The notes under the pieces: generated by a model
What the model was told of the DNA's origin: nothing
Database searches by the model: none
The model's input: the letters and a program-made list of their open reading frames with translations, nothing else
Shown here: in pieces, positions 1 to 9,331 of the stretch
Numbering within the stretch: position 1 is the first letter of the stretch
Layout: each line of letters starts with the position of its first letter
Position numbers and translations under genes: made by a program
DNA from: Dioscorea cayenensis subsp. rotundata
Taxonomy: Eukaryota > Streptophyta > Magnoliopsida > Dioscoreales > Dioscoreaceae
DNA: 64,000 bases
Direction of reading: 5' to 3'
Assembly: GCF_009730915.1 (NCBI RefSeq)
Contig: NC_052479.1
Location: 2,790,001 to 2,854,000 of the forward strand

Positions 1-2361
1 CCTTCTCAAATGTTGGTAAGTTTGTAGCTGTGGCACATCTCCAAACCTGATCTTTAAGAGCCTTTCCTTTGAAGTTTTTCCTAAAATTGGTATGGATATG
101 TCTAACACAAAATCTATGCTCGGAATTAGGGAAGAGTTCCTCTATTGCAAGAATTAGGCCCTATTGTACCAACCATAGAAAGACACATTGACCATTATTT
201 TTAGTTTGAACAAAGGGCAAGAAAGCAGTCAAAACAAAAAAAATAAAAGTTAATCAGCATTCAACATTGGCATGGGAAACAAGAAAACAAATTTAATGAA
301 GCATAAATAAGAAGAGAACACTGGTTTAGTTTGTTTAAAGGAATTAAACTGCAGAACAATGCACATTAAATTGACCAATCATGGAAAAACAGTAGATGGT
401 CTCATCAAGCATAAATACAGAACAATGCGCATTAAATTGATCAATCATGGAAAAACAATAGATGGTCTCATCAATCATAAATACAGAACAATGCACATTA
501 AATTGATCAGTCATGGAAAAACAATAGATGGTCTCATCAATCATAAATACAGAACAATGCACATTTAAATTGATCAATCATGGAAAACAATAGATGGACT
601 CATCAATCATAAATACATAACAATGCACATTAAATTGGTCAATCATAGATGTATTAGCACAATGATTAAACCTTATACAGAACAAAAATATACAAACTCA
701 ACAATTTTACCTTCTGTCTATCACTCATAAATAACCAGTGAAAACTGTTTGTGATTTCCACATCCTTTGCTAGCAACTCCAAAAACCATTTCCAATTTTC
801 TTTGTTTTCTTTATTGACATTTGCCCATGCAATTGGGTAGATGCTGTCGTTTGCATCTATTCCCACTGCAGTCAAAAGTTGACCTCCATATAACCCCTTC
901 AAGAAGCAACCATCAACTGAAATGGCCTGCCTGCAACCTGCCAAAAACCCTTCTCTAAGGGGTGCCAGACAAACATACATTGCTTCAAACACCCCTGCAG
1001 TACATTTGAACTTGATGGTGGAGCTTGGATGAGTCCTCATCAGCTCTAACCTGTAGTCAAATAGGCTCTCCATTTGGGTCTTCTCATCACCATCTATAAT
1101 TCTAAAACAAGGTAATGGCAAATCAATGTAAATTCAAACCAATTAGACACTAGCAATAAAAATAAAACCTGCTAATGTGCTGAAAAATAAACAGTAGACA
1201 AATTACCTAAGTGCAATGCACTTAGCTCTATATGCCTTCAGTCTACTAATGTTAATCTCTTGATTTGTCTTCACTGCCTGGATAATCCCTTGAATCTTCC
1301 ATGAAGGATCTGCCCTAAATTGCTCCAAATAAGCTTTTGCTATCCATTCAGCATTGACATGTCTGTTAGTGTGGTCTCTAGTGCATTCATGAAGCAACCT
1401 ACCAGACTTTATTTGTACTGTCCTACTATCCTTGACCATGGGTGAAGCCCAAAGATAAAAAGGGCACCCTTTTTTACAAATTGCTTTGCACCTTTTCTTT
1501 GAATTTGGCTTAAACTTCATCACGTATCTATTTTTAATTCCATAATTTTTTACTGCCTCCTTGAATTGCGCAAAGCTTCTAAACTTCATCCCAATTTTTA
1601 AGTTGTGGGTTCTTCATGTCACATTCCTCATTAAATTCAAAGTATTTGGGCTTGCGAGTCTAGCTCATCCTCATCGGTTGAAGAACAGGGAATGTAACTC
1701 ATCGGAAAAATTCATACTCCGAGTCCAACCCAATATCATCACCTAGTCCCTGCGGGTTCTCCACTAACGGTATAATAGCCACATGGGGTTCACTAGTGTC
1801 ACTACCTTCTCCATCCGGCTCATGACTAAAAGCTATAGTCGAGTCATGGAAGTCACTATCTTCCTCTCCATTTTTTTATGTTTATGATCACCCCCAATCG
1901 AAGTAGTACACATTCCAAGTCACCGTCTTCTCCATGATTTTTCTTCTCGCATCATGTTCCTCATCTTGGTCATTTTCACCACTACCAAATCCAAGTGTAA
2001 CTCCAAGTCCTAGGTCAGAATTAGCAAGCTTGAACCAAACACACACCTCTCTGCTAGAGTCCACATTCTCTGCCATTGTCAAAGCATCCATGTCAGTCTT
2101 TATTTCCCTCAAGCCTTTGCTTTCACTGTATCTATCTGACCACCAAATGCTACAACTTTCAACATCTAGATTAAATTCCCTAGCCATATTTATCAACTCA
2201 ATTCTTGACATCTGATCAGCACAACAGAAATCCACAAGACCAGCTAATCCTTCTACATCACCATTGATGTAATGAACTCTTATTGCGAACAAATCAGCAT
2301 TAGGTACTGAAACAAAAGATAGTCCAATGTTATTCATATGCCTACTTAACATAAATACCAA
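1..2361 (-). pseudogene. MULE transposase, partial and decayed
   Basis: Several minus-strand blocks form one transposase. 2361-1888 is an acidic N-terminal block of the kind found ahead of plant MULE transposases. 1589-1203 is the MuDR-type N-terminal DNA-binding region (FRSFAQFKEAVKNYG, with CKAICKKGCPFYLWAS). 1120-711 is the MULE catalytic region (SVDGCFLKGLYGGQLLTAVG, then WKWFLELL and MSDRQK). After a 550-bp intron (710-161; donor GTAAAA, acceptor ATAG) the frame continues at 160-1 with GLILAIEELFPN and HRFCVRHIHTNFR, a standard MULE continuation. A second intron lies near 1202-1110. Stops and a frameshift between 1888 and 1590 (around 1590-1680) suggest decay unless more introns are used there. 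The C-terminal part, including any SWIM zinc finger, is off the window. Confidence 0.8.
355..655. repeat. 66-bp minisatellite, about 4.6 copies
   Basis: Copies start with aacaatgc at 355, 421, 487, 553 and 619, an exact 66-bp spacing. Copies differ by a few substitutions; copy 4 has one inserted and one deleted base that cancel. Because 66 is divisible by 3, open frames of repeated 22-residue units exist on both strands; these are by-products, not genes. The array lies wholly inside the 161-710 intron of the MULE transposase. Confidence 0.95.
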
Positions 2362-3759
2362 GGATGAGTAAATACAGCTAATAACTAAATTCCTGCAGAA
2401 ATTGAGAACAACATTGCGTACTGAATAAATGAAGGATCATGCACTTTTATTTTGCTGCTAACTTAACATAAATAGCAAGATGAGAAAATACACTCCCACA
2501 AATTGAGAACTATCAGGGCACAGACAAAATAAATGAAAATCATGTACTCAACTTTAGTTCAGACTTACATATACAAAGAAACATACTTAAGCACTCTTAA
2601 ATAGTAACAAGGTCCAAGCATATCATTGATCGCAAAAATCCTACCATTAACCAAAGACATGAAAAAAATTGCAGCCATGTCATTGGCAAGACCATATCAT
2701 TGACTGCAAAATGCTACATAGACAAATCCTACAGCTTTTCCTAATGGTTTAATATATCTAGCCATATATAACACAATAATGGTTTCCACATGCCATGATT
2801 CTTTCAGTAAAAAAAGGTTTCTGCAGATGTGGTCCACACATGTCAAAATGTCAACACAATTGGATTACTATAATTTATTTTTGACTCATTTTACTATCAA
2901 TCATGCAAGATACTTCACAATTCAAACAAATATCAGATCTTTCACCAACAAGATCCTTCACAACTACCTTCCCTAATTATTTTTCACAATTACATCAATA
3001 ATTTTAAATGTCACTACGTACCATCTTTTATGAGTTTTGTGGTCTTCTGGTCACCAAAGTATATCATTCAAACAATCACATTCTACAATTATGAAATTAT
3101 GTCAGTTAGGGACCACATTCGAAGCGGACAATTTAAAGTTAGCACTTTTCCAAATTAGACAACACAACAATCATCAAGTACCAAAATCACATACAAAATT
3201 ATCTCTTCTGCATAAAAACCCCAAAACCCTGACAACATTATTCTTCAATCTCAAAATTACTTTACTTAAAATGAAAATATTCTCCACATACACATCCTTA
3301 TACAGTACAATGCACAAAAACAAGACACATCTACATCCTAGTGTTATGGTTTACAAAGTTAGCCTTACAGTACTCCGGTGCTTCATCCCCAACTGCGCGT
3401 CTCTCCCAATTGACTGCCATCAGTATTGATTTGATCTTTTACTAATTGCAAACGCCGGTGACTGCAAAACTGAATTCCTTCTTCTTGCTTCCACTGCGTT
3501 ATAGATCTCTTGAGATTTGGTAATAGGGAAAGAGATGAGCATTTCCTTCTAGGGCTTTGCTTGCTAGCCTCGATAATGACAATGTGTGTGTTGATGTGGA
3601 ACTCCCTGCGATGGCATGGCACATCTTGCATTATGTGGGTGACTTATCTGATGTGGACCTACCACCTAGGATGTATGATATGGCAGTGGCATGCTGATTG
3701 GGCTTCTCCGGCGGCCACCTCAGCAAAGGGGGTGGGAAACAAACCAGTGACTCACCGGT
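2362..3759. other. Upstream region of the MULE, no gene seen
   Basis: AT-rich sequence between the first MULE coding block and the element's terminal region. Several short open frames occur on both strands (for example 3037-3429 and 3383-3631), but none shows a recognisable domain or coding-like composition. It probably holds the promoter and 5' leader of the transposase gene. The more GC-rich stretch 3600-3750 may be subterminal element sequence. Confidence 0.4.
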
Positions 3760-3860
3760 GATATCAAATTGAAAGTAAGTGACTTATTTGACTCAAATTA
3801 AAATTGGGTGACCAATTTGATAAAAATCCATAGTTGAGTGACTCCTCAAAAAATTTATCC
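3760..3860 (-). repeat. Candidate MULE terminal inverted repeat (one end)
   Basis: Read on the minus strand from 3860, the sequence has the repetitive GTCACTCAA / GGTCACCCAA / AAGTCACTTACTT pattern seen in some plant MULE ends. Its first 29 bases match those of the MITE at 6884 at 24 positions by my alignment. The partner end is outside the window, so the repeat cannot be confirmed here. Confidence 0.5.
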
Positions 3861-4512
3861 GGAAAGCATCCTTCTTTAAACAGTAGTTGAAGACAGCACA
3901 TCACAAGAATATCATTATAATATAAACAAGATAAGATCAATCATACACATTTGATAAGAAAAAATTTATAAAGATACAAACAAGTACTTCCATAAAGTAA
4001 TTGAAAACTTTCATTTAATCATAACAAGTTTGAGCAAGCCAAAATCAGATGGAAATTGTTCTCACAATTGAAACAAATAGAAAGAGCTTTGCTTTGCTTT
4101 CTAACATAACTGCTTACAAACACTGCATTAATAAAGAATGTAATTTTCCTACCCAGCTGGATTGGCACATTTTCAGTGTCATTTTGTTCTCTAGAGAGCT
4201 CATGAAAATTTTTGAAGCATTCCCATAACTTTTGACAAGCTCCATCACAAATTGTCGAGGTTCTCGCTCGGAAGAGATGATCAATCACGGATAATATGCG
4301 TAACCGCCATTCATATCTGACCAGCTGTTCCTGCATAAGTTTTTCGCTTACATACAATGTAGCTCTAATTTCTATCCAAATGCTTTCGCGATGAACCATC
4401 TTGACCTAACGGTAACAACCACCTCCGGTGACATGGTGCTGTGCTACATAACTGGCTTAATCATCTTCAGATTCTGGTGAATGAGTTCTCTTGTTAAAAG
4501 ATTTGCATAACA
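3861..4512. other. Intergenic / 3' flank of the PPR gene
   Basis: Downstream flank of the minus-strand PPR gene. A 126-codon minus-strand open frame (4399-4019) lies here. It matches no family I know, and its position 114 bp past the PPR stop suits 3' untranslated or intergenic sequence. No repeat or RNA gene is recognised. Confidence 0.4.
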
Positions 4513-6462
4513 TTATCTATTCCTTTTCCATTTCTTCTTTTCCTTGAAATCTTTTGGACCAATAAGCTTAGAATTGGGAGAGTTCATCTCTTCCCATAAA
4601 TCCAATGCTATATCAAACTTACCGGCCTTCTTCAGATTGCTAATCAGTGACCGATAAACATATATTGAAGGATTATGCAACTTCTTTAACTCATCAAACA
4701 TCCTCATTGCATCTCTAACATGCCCGGCTCTTCCAAGAACATCAATAAGTGCAGTATAAGTTTGCAAGTCCATCTCAAATCCTTTGTCTAACATCTCCTG
4801 TGCAAACAACTTGCACAATTCCAATCTACCAAGTCTTCGAAGACAGTTGACTAATGTGTTATATGTTATGGCATCTGGAATGTATCCGAGATCTTTCATT
4901 GATGAAAACTCCGCTAGCATTTTATCAACCTGGCCAGCTCTGCCTAAACAAGCAAGAACAGTGTTGAATGTGACTGTGTCCATCTTTAAGTTGAGATTTT
5001 TCATCACCTCAAAAATCTTAGTGCTTTTAGTAATCTGACCAGATTCAGCAGCAACGAAAATTATCCTGTTTATTACAGTCGGATCCCTATTAAATGTTAT
5101 TTCAGCTACTTCCCCGATAAACTTTAGCAAATCAGGCTCGGAAGCCTTGCAGAGAGCCTTTGCAACACTGTCATAAGAGGTTGAATCAGGAGGTAGTCTA
5201 GAAAGCAGTAAGGTCCTGAAGATCTCAGAGAAAACATCAAATTGATCATCTTTGCATAACGTGGCAAGAACAATATTATACGAGTTAATATCAACATGGA
5301 TATTCCTATCACGCAAATGTTTCAACACAAGAACCGCATCTGCAATGTTGCCTGATTCACAAAGCTTCTCAATGTAACTACTATACAACTTCTTCCTAGA
5401 AACGGTTTCATCATTTGCAGAACTAACAAAGTGTACTAAGGACTTTATCACATTCTCCTCAGTAGCAGAAACTTGTGTTGTAATTAATCGAAAATGGCAA
5501 TGCACCAATACGAATTTAAACTGTACTTCTGCAAAGATCCCGATCCCATTACTCAAAATAGGATTCTGAATTTTTTTTGTCTGCAGGACAGAATATAGAC
5601 AGCAAATGGTTATATAAGGATTGATTAAAGATTCAAATTAAACCAAACATTGACAATTATCTTAATCAACTCATAAGAAAGCAGCAGCATAAACAAGGAA
5701 AAGCTAATTAATCAGGGACTAAAATATTAGAATTCACATGATTCTAACAGAAATTAGCATTTCATAGACACACAACAACTGTAAGGAAATTACAAGCTCT
5801 AAAACAATGAAAATTTTCAAGCGGAAGTAACTAAACCAGCAAGTACAATTCTTCAAAAACTGAAATTTAAAAGAAAGGAAAGATTTCTCAATTGTTCTGA
5901 CATAAAGATGAACTGTACTTCAGTGAATAATCTGATCCCAATACGCAAAATAGAATTTTGAATTGTTTTTGTCTGCAAAATAGATTGTAAAAATGCGAAT
6001 AATTCTATCAAATTTGATTAGAGACTTCCATGAACCCCAAACCTGGATACTTATCTTAATCCACTCAAAAGAAAAAAACGAGATAAACAAGGAAAAAAAG
6101 CTAGTCAATCATCTGAATTAACAGGAATTAGAATTTCTTAGATGAGTAGCAGCTGCATCAAAATTAAAACCTCTAAATCAATAAAAGAATCCAAGTGGAA
6201 GTAAACAAGCCAGCAAGTATAATACTTGAAACCAAAAATGAATTTGCATTCATGGACTTTCAAAAGCATTCCAAATTTATGAGATGAAGCCAAAGACAAA
6301 GACAAACACTTGACAAGCATTCAGCACGAACATATGAAAAGCATGCACTGATGATTCAGAGAGATATAATTTAGTGAAAGAACGGGATCAGAATTGAGGT
6401 TGAGTTACCAATCTGGAGGTAGAAGCGATAGACAAAGTGTGAGTGGCGAGACGCCGGATCAT
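4513..6462 (-). CDS. P-class pentatricopeptide repeat protein, probably organellar
   Basis: Two coding exons read on the minus strand: 6462-6409 (18 codons, MIRRLATHTLSIASTSRL) and 5580-4513, joined by GTAACT donor and CTGCAG acceptor in phase 0, giving about 373 residues. The start is arginine/serine/threonine-rich with no acidic residue, like a mitochondrial presequence. The body has tandem 35-residue PPR motifs of the plain P type, for example DTVTFNTVLACLGRAGQVDK, DAITYNTLVNCLRRLGRLEL and LQTYTALIDVLGRAGHVRDA. There is no E or DYW extension; the protein ends in a basic tail (KKKWKRNR). P-class proteins bind organellar RNA to stabilise, splice or help translate it; the target is unknown. 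A longer in-frame upstream start near 6594 is possible but would place the telo-box inside the coding region. Confidence 0.85.
5515..6245. repeat. Tandem duplication of the PPR intron/exon-2 boundary
   Basis: About 5515-5880 and 5905-6245 are co-linear, diverged direct repeats. Both contain the run ctgtacttc, then cgatccca or tgatccca, then aaaatag, then tttttgtctgca, then cttatcttaatc, aaacaaggaaaa and agcaagta blocks in the same order. The left copy includes the real start of exon 2; the right copy lies wholly in the intron and still has an acceptor-like TTTTGCAG followed by an exon-like stretch. Confidence 0.85.
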
Positions 6463-6493
6463 CGCCGGCCGTCGGAGAGGCGAAAGAAACCAT

Positions 6494-6507
6494 AACCCTA
6501 ACCCTAA
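6494..6507. promoter_or_regulatory. Double telo-box upstream of the PPR start
   Basis: The run aaccctaaccctaa lies 32 bp upstream of the chosen ATG of the minus-strand PPR gene. Telo-boxes (AAACCCTAA type) are known plant promoter or leader elements, common in genes for translation and organelle biogenesis. Function here is inferred from position only. Confidence 0.5.
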
Positions 6508-6883
6508 TCGGGCTGGAACTTGGCTGCTTGGCGTGAAGTATGGTAAAAACAGGCAGGAAATTTTAGGGCATTTTCGGTTTGAAAATGTTTTCAAAATTGG
6601 TTTTTACAAAACCTTTTTTTGGGTTTGTTTTTCGTTTTAAAAATGCGCTTGTTTCAATTATTTTAGAAAACGAGGTCTTAGAAATAAAAATAAATAAATT
6701 TATTCGTTAAAAATCCATTATATATATGTTTACTTATATGTTGAATATTGAGATTAAAAAATTTTAAAATAAAAAATAATTTTAAATATTGTAGTTATTA
6801 TTAAGTTTGTAAAATACACTAACAGATATGTTTTTTATGTGGGTATGTGGATAATTATATATTGTAGGCAAACTATTTTATAT

Positions 6884-7203
6884 GGTTAATTTTTTTGATA
6901 AATCACTCAACTTTTGTCGAAAATATCGGTTCTTCCAGAATTTTGGTTTGTTTTAAAATCTTTCACTTAAAAGTCATTAACTATTTCACAAACAAAGTCA
7001 CTCGATGGATTAACATATCGTTAGCGACGTGGAGAACTGCGATTGGGTTTTTTCGGTCGTCGCGTCGATGAATGACGATATTAATCCACCGTCGACTGTT
7101 TGTGAAAATGCTAGTGACTTTTAGTGAAGACTTTAAACAAAACCAAAAATTCGATGAAACCGATATTTCGACAAAGTTGAGTGATTTATCAAAAAAATTA
7201 ACC
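6884..7203. mobile_element. Foldback MULE-type MITE, 320 bp
   Basis: Starts GGTTAATTTTTTTGATAAAT and ends with the inverse complement of the same sequence. The two halves pair over most of the element, so it is almost wholly terminal inverted repeat. It is flanked by a perfect 10-bp direct duplication, tattttatat, at 6874-6883 and 7204-7213. Foldback shape plus 9-11 bp target duplication is typical of Mutator-type non-autonomous elements. It has no coding capacity. Confidence 0.93.
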
Positions 7204-7304
7204 TATTTTATATAATATATCCATTTTTAAAATATCAAATTACTTTATTTTTCTTTTATAAATTGTGTGGTTCCTATTAAAATTTTCACTTTCATACATA
7301 GTCA

Positions 7305-7308
7305 AAAA

Positions 7309-7339
<31 letters not shown>

Positions 7340-7347
7340 TAATAATA

Positions 7348-7382
<35 letters not shown>
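7305..7382. repeat. Palindromic microsatellite AAAT/AAT then ATT
   Basis: A run of aaat and aat units switches at its centre to att units, so the right half is the inverse complement of much of the left. It can fold into a long A-T hairpin. It lies about 400 bp downstream of the RING gene stop. Confidence 0.95.
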
Positions 7383-7383
<1 letters not shown>

Positions 7384-7759
7384 AAGAAACAGGTCTTAGA
7401 TTGAAGCATTTGAAGCATCAGAAATCAAATAAAAGAGATCTTAAATTTACAACAACAACAAAAAAAAACAATAAATGAAGAATGAAATCCCAAATTTATG
7501 CCAAAATGTCACAATTCATTACCAATTCATCACCTACTGTTCTGAAAAGAAATGGCAAGAACCAAAGTGGTTATTCTGACAACAAAACCCTTCACAGGCA
7601 ACAACAGCAACAACAGCAATAACAACAACAACATCATCAATTCCCCAAACAAGTCCTGTGTGTCAAGACATTGATTATCAAACTGTTAACTTGTACTTTG
7701 ATATCGTCGTCAGTTATTCGAACCTTCAACAGCAACCTGATTCACACAATACGTAGAAT

Positions 7760-9331
7760 TCAGAACAGAGACCACCATCTCCGGTTACTTCGATTTGGTG
7801 GTGATGAGATGCTATGGCTATTCTGAATTTGATGAGGATCTCCTGCCCGGTGGTTGTAGCAGATGCTTGAATTTCCAAAGGAATTCTTGAGCCACAAAAC
7901 AACTACAACACCGACCATACTAACTATGGGGGCGGCAGCAAGAAATAGCCACCGTCCTCGACCACCACCTGCTCGGTTTGAACTCTCCGCTTGGTTATCA
8001 CTAGCATTAGCATTAGCATTAGCTTGCATTGCCTCATCGGTTTCAATGTCAGTTGATATTTCAGATGAAGTTTCCTCAGTTTGATGCTGATGGTGAACCT
8101 CATGGACACTTGTGTTCATTCTTTGTTTACCCTCCTCATAATCAGGGTCATCAGTTGGAAGCTCATAACGGCAGACGGGACAAGAATTCCTTGTGCTTAA
8201 CCATGGTAATATACAATTTGAATGGTAGAGATGCTTGCAGGGGAGTTGTTTCGCTTCGGCACAGATAAGTAGGGGATCCTTACAAACAGGACAAATCAAA
8301 CTGCCATTTGTCTCATGATCCTTTGAAATGATAACAGAGGGAAGACTTTCAACAAAACAGGCCGAAGCAGGAGGAGCCCCTCTTCTTGAGCCATCGTCGT
8401 TTTCTGCTAGCTGTTCAAGGACCTCCTCGAAGCCTCTTGCATCAAGATAGGGCCCTGTGTTCTCCAAATATGGAGGGATTTCAGATCCTTCCACATCGAA
8501 GAAAAAGTCGGAATAATATCTAAGTTGATTTTCCCTAAGCATCCACCGAACGACGGTACTATCCCGAAAGCCTCCTCTATTGCCGGTGATCTGACTGCCA
8601 GTAGCATCCCTCATCAATGCGTGTGACTCAGACCTTGATGCTTCATCAACATCAGCCTCTTCCCATTCACCGTCGTCATCTTCTTCGTTATCAGAATTCC
8701 ACTGATCCAAGCCCGCATGCATTGGATCAATGTCACTATCAGTGTAAAAACGGTTCTCATTGTCCAGCGGAACAAGAATTTCTCTATCATTTATACTGCG
8801 TCCATCCACAGAAGTGTCCGACTCACCTCCATATCCACCAAAACTGAGAATCGAGTCACTTTCACCATATAACGATTCCACATAATCAACACTATCACTG
8901 TCATTATCAGAAAACGCCCTCCATCTTCTAGACCTGCTTCGAGAAGCAGTATGGCTTGAATGATTGTGCAAAATACTCGCAGAATCACCATCAATTAATG
9001 CCTCATGATTCTGCCTCACCAAACTGATGAGCTGTGAGAACTGATGAGAAAACAAATCCTCTATTGATTCTGAGCTCCCCAACCTGTTTCTCCGACCATA
9101 CCTTCTTCTTCGGATTAAGTTTCTCATGTTTGCTCCTGTGTCAGTGTCATCTAGAACTGAGAGTTTACAACCTCTGCATATAGGTATTGCCTCAAAAGCT
9201 TCATTCAGCTCAGCCTCTGGAGAAAATAATCTCCTGCATAACAAACATTGTGCTTCATGTTGATCAGGTTGCCGATATGATCGATCTATTGAGCGGGGAG
9301 ATTGATTCAACTGCAGAGGTTCCTCGTCCAT
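7760..9331 (-). CDS. RING-H2 E3 ubiquitin ligase with C-terminal membrane anchor
   Basis: Single coding exon, 523 residues from the first ATG (9331; MDEEPLQLNQ). Near the N terminus is a paired-cysteine motif, CLLC then CRGC about 22 residues on, resembling a small zinc knuckle. A long acidic, serine-rich middle follows (NSDNEEDDDGEWEEADVDEA). The RING-H2 domain lies at roughly residues 345-386: CPVC, then LPCKHLYHSNC, then SCPVC, giving the C3H2C3 zinc ligand order. One hydrophobic segment (LFLAAAPIVSMVGVVVVLWL) near residues 460-481 should anchor it as a tail-anchored membrane protein with the RING in the cytosol. RING-H2 proteins recruit an E2 and transfer ubiquitin; the substrate cannot be told. 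The leader probably contains a long intron, since the next plausible leader exon is near 11.64-12.0 kb. Confidence 0.9.
   Translation of the reverse strand: MDEEPLQLNQSPRSIDRSYRQPDQHEAQCLLCRRLFSPEAELNEAFEAIPICRGCKLSVLDDTDTGANMRNLIRRRRYGRRNRLGSSESIEDLFSHQFSQLISLVRQNHEALIDGDSASILHNHSSHTASRSRSRRWRAFSDNDSDSVDYVESLYGESDSILSFGGYGGESDTSVDGRSINDREILVPLDNENRFYTDSDIDPMHAGLDQWNSDNEEDDDGEWEEADVDEASRSESHALMRDATGSQITGNRGGFRDSTVVRWMLRENQLRYYSDFFFDVEGSEIPPYLENTGPYLDARGFEEVLEQLAENDDGSRRGAPPASACFVESLPSVIISKDHETNGSLICPVCKDPLLICAEAKQLPCKHLYHSNCILPWLSTRNSCPVCRYELPTDDPDYEEGKQRMNTSVHEVHHQHQTEETSSEISTDIETDEAMQANANANASDNQAESSNRAGGGRGRWLFLAAAPIVSMVGVVVVLWLKNSFGNSSICYNHRAGDPHQIQNSHSISSPPNRSNRRWWSLF

Larger units (their letters stand above)
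1..3860 (-). mobile_element. Mutator-like element (MULE), right-hand part
   Basis: A MULE on the minus strand continues past the left edge. Its coding part (1-2361) carries the N-terminal, MuDR-type DNA-binding and MULE transposase regions. The proposed outer end is at 3860. Read on the minus strand, the terminus starts GGATAAATTTTTTGAGGAGT and continues with short motifs of the type TCACTCAACT and GGTCACCC. The same terminal motif occurs at both ends of the 320-bp foldback element at 6884-7203, which has a clean 10-bp target duplication; that is my reason for placing the end here. If right, the bases just outside (3861-3869, ggaaagcat) should recur beyond the left edge. Coding region seen directly; exact end inferred. 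Confidence 0.6.

Noticed and set aside
344..577. Open frames on both strands over the 66-bp repeat
   Set aside because: Produced by a repeat length divisible by three inside an intron.
4019..4399. 126-codon minus-strand open frame downstream of the PPR gene
   Set aside because: No recognisable family, no supporting splice or start context, and a position that suits 3' flank; kept only as a note.
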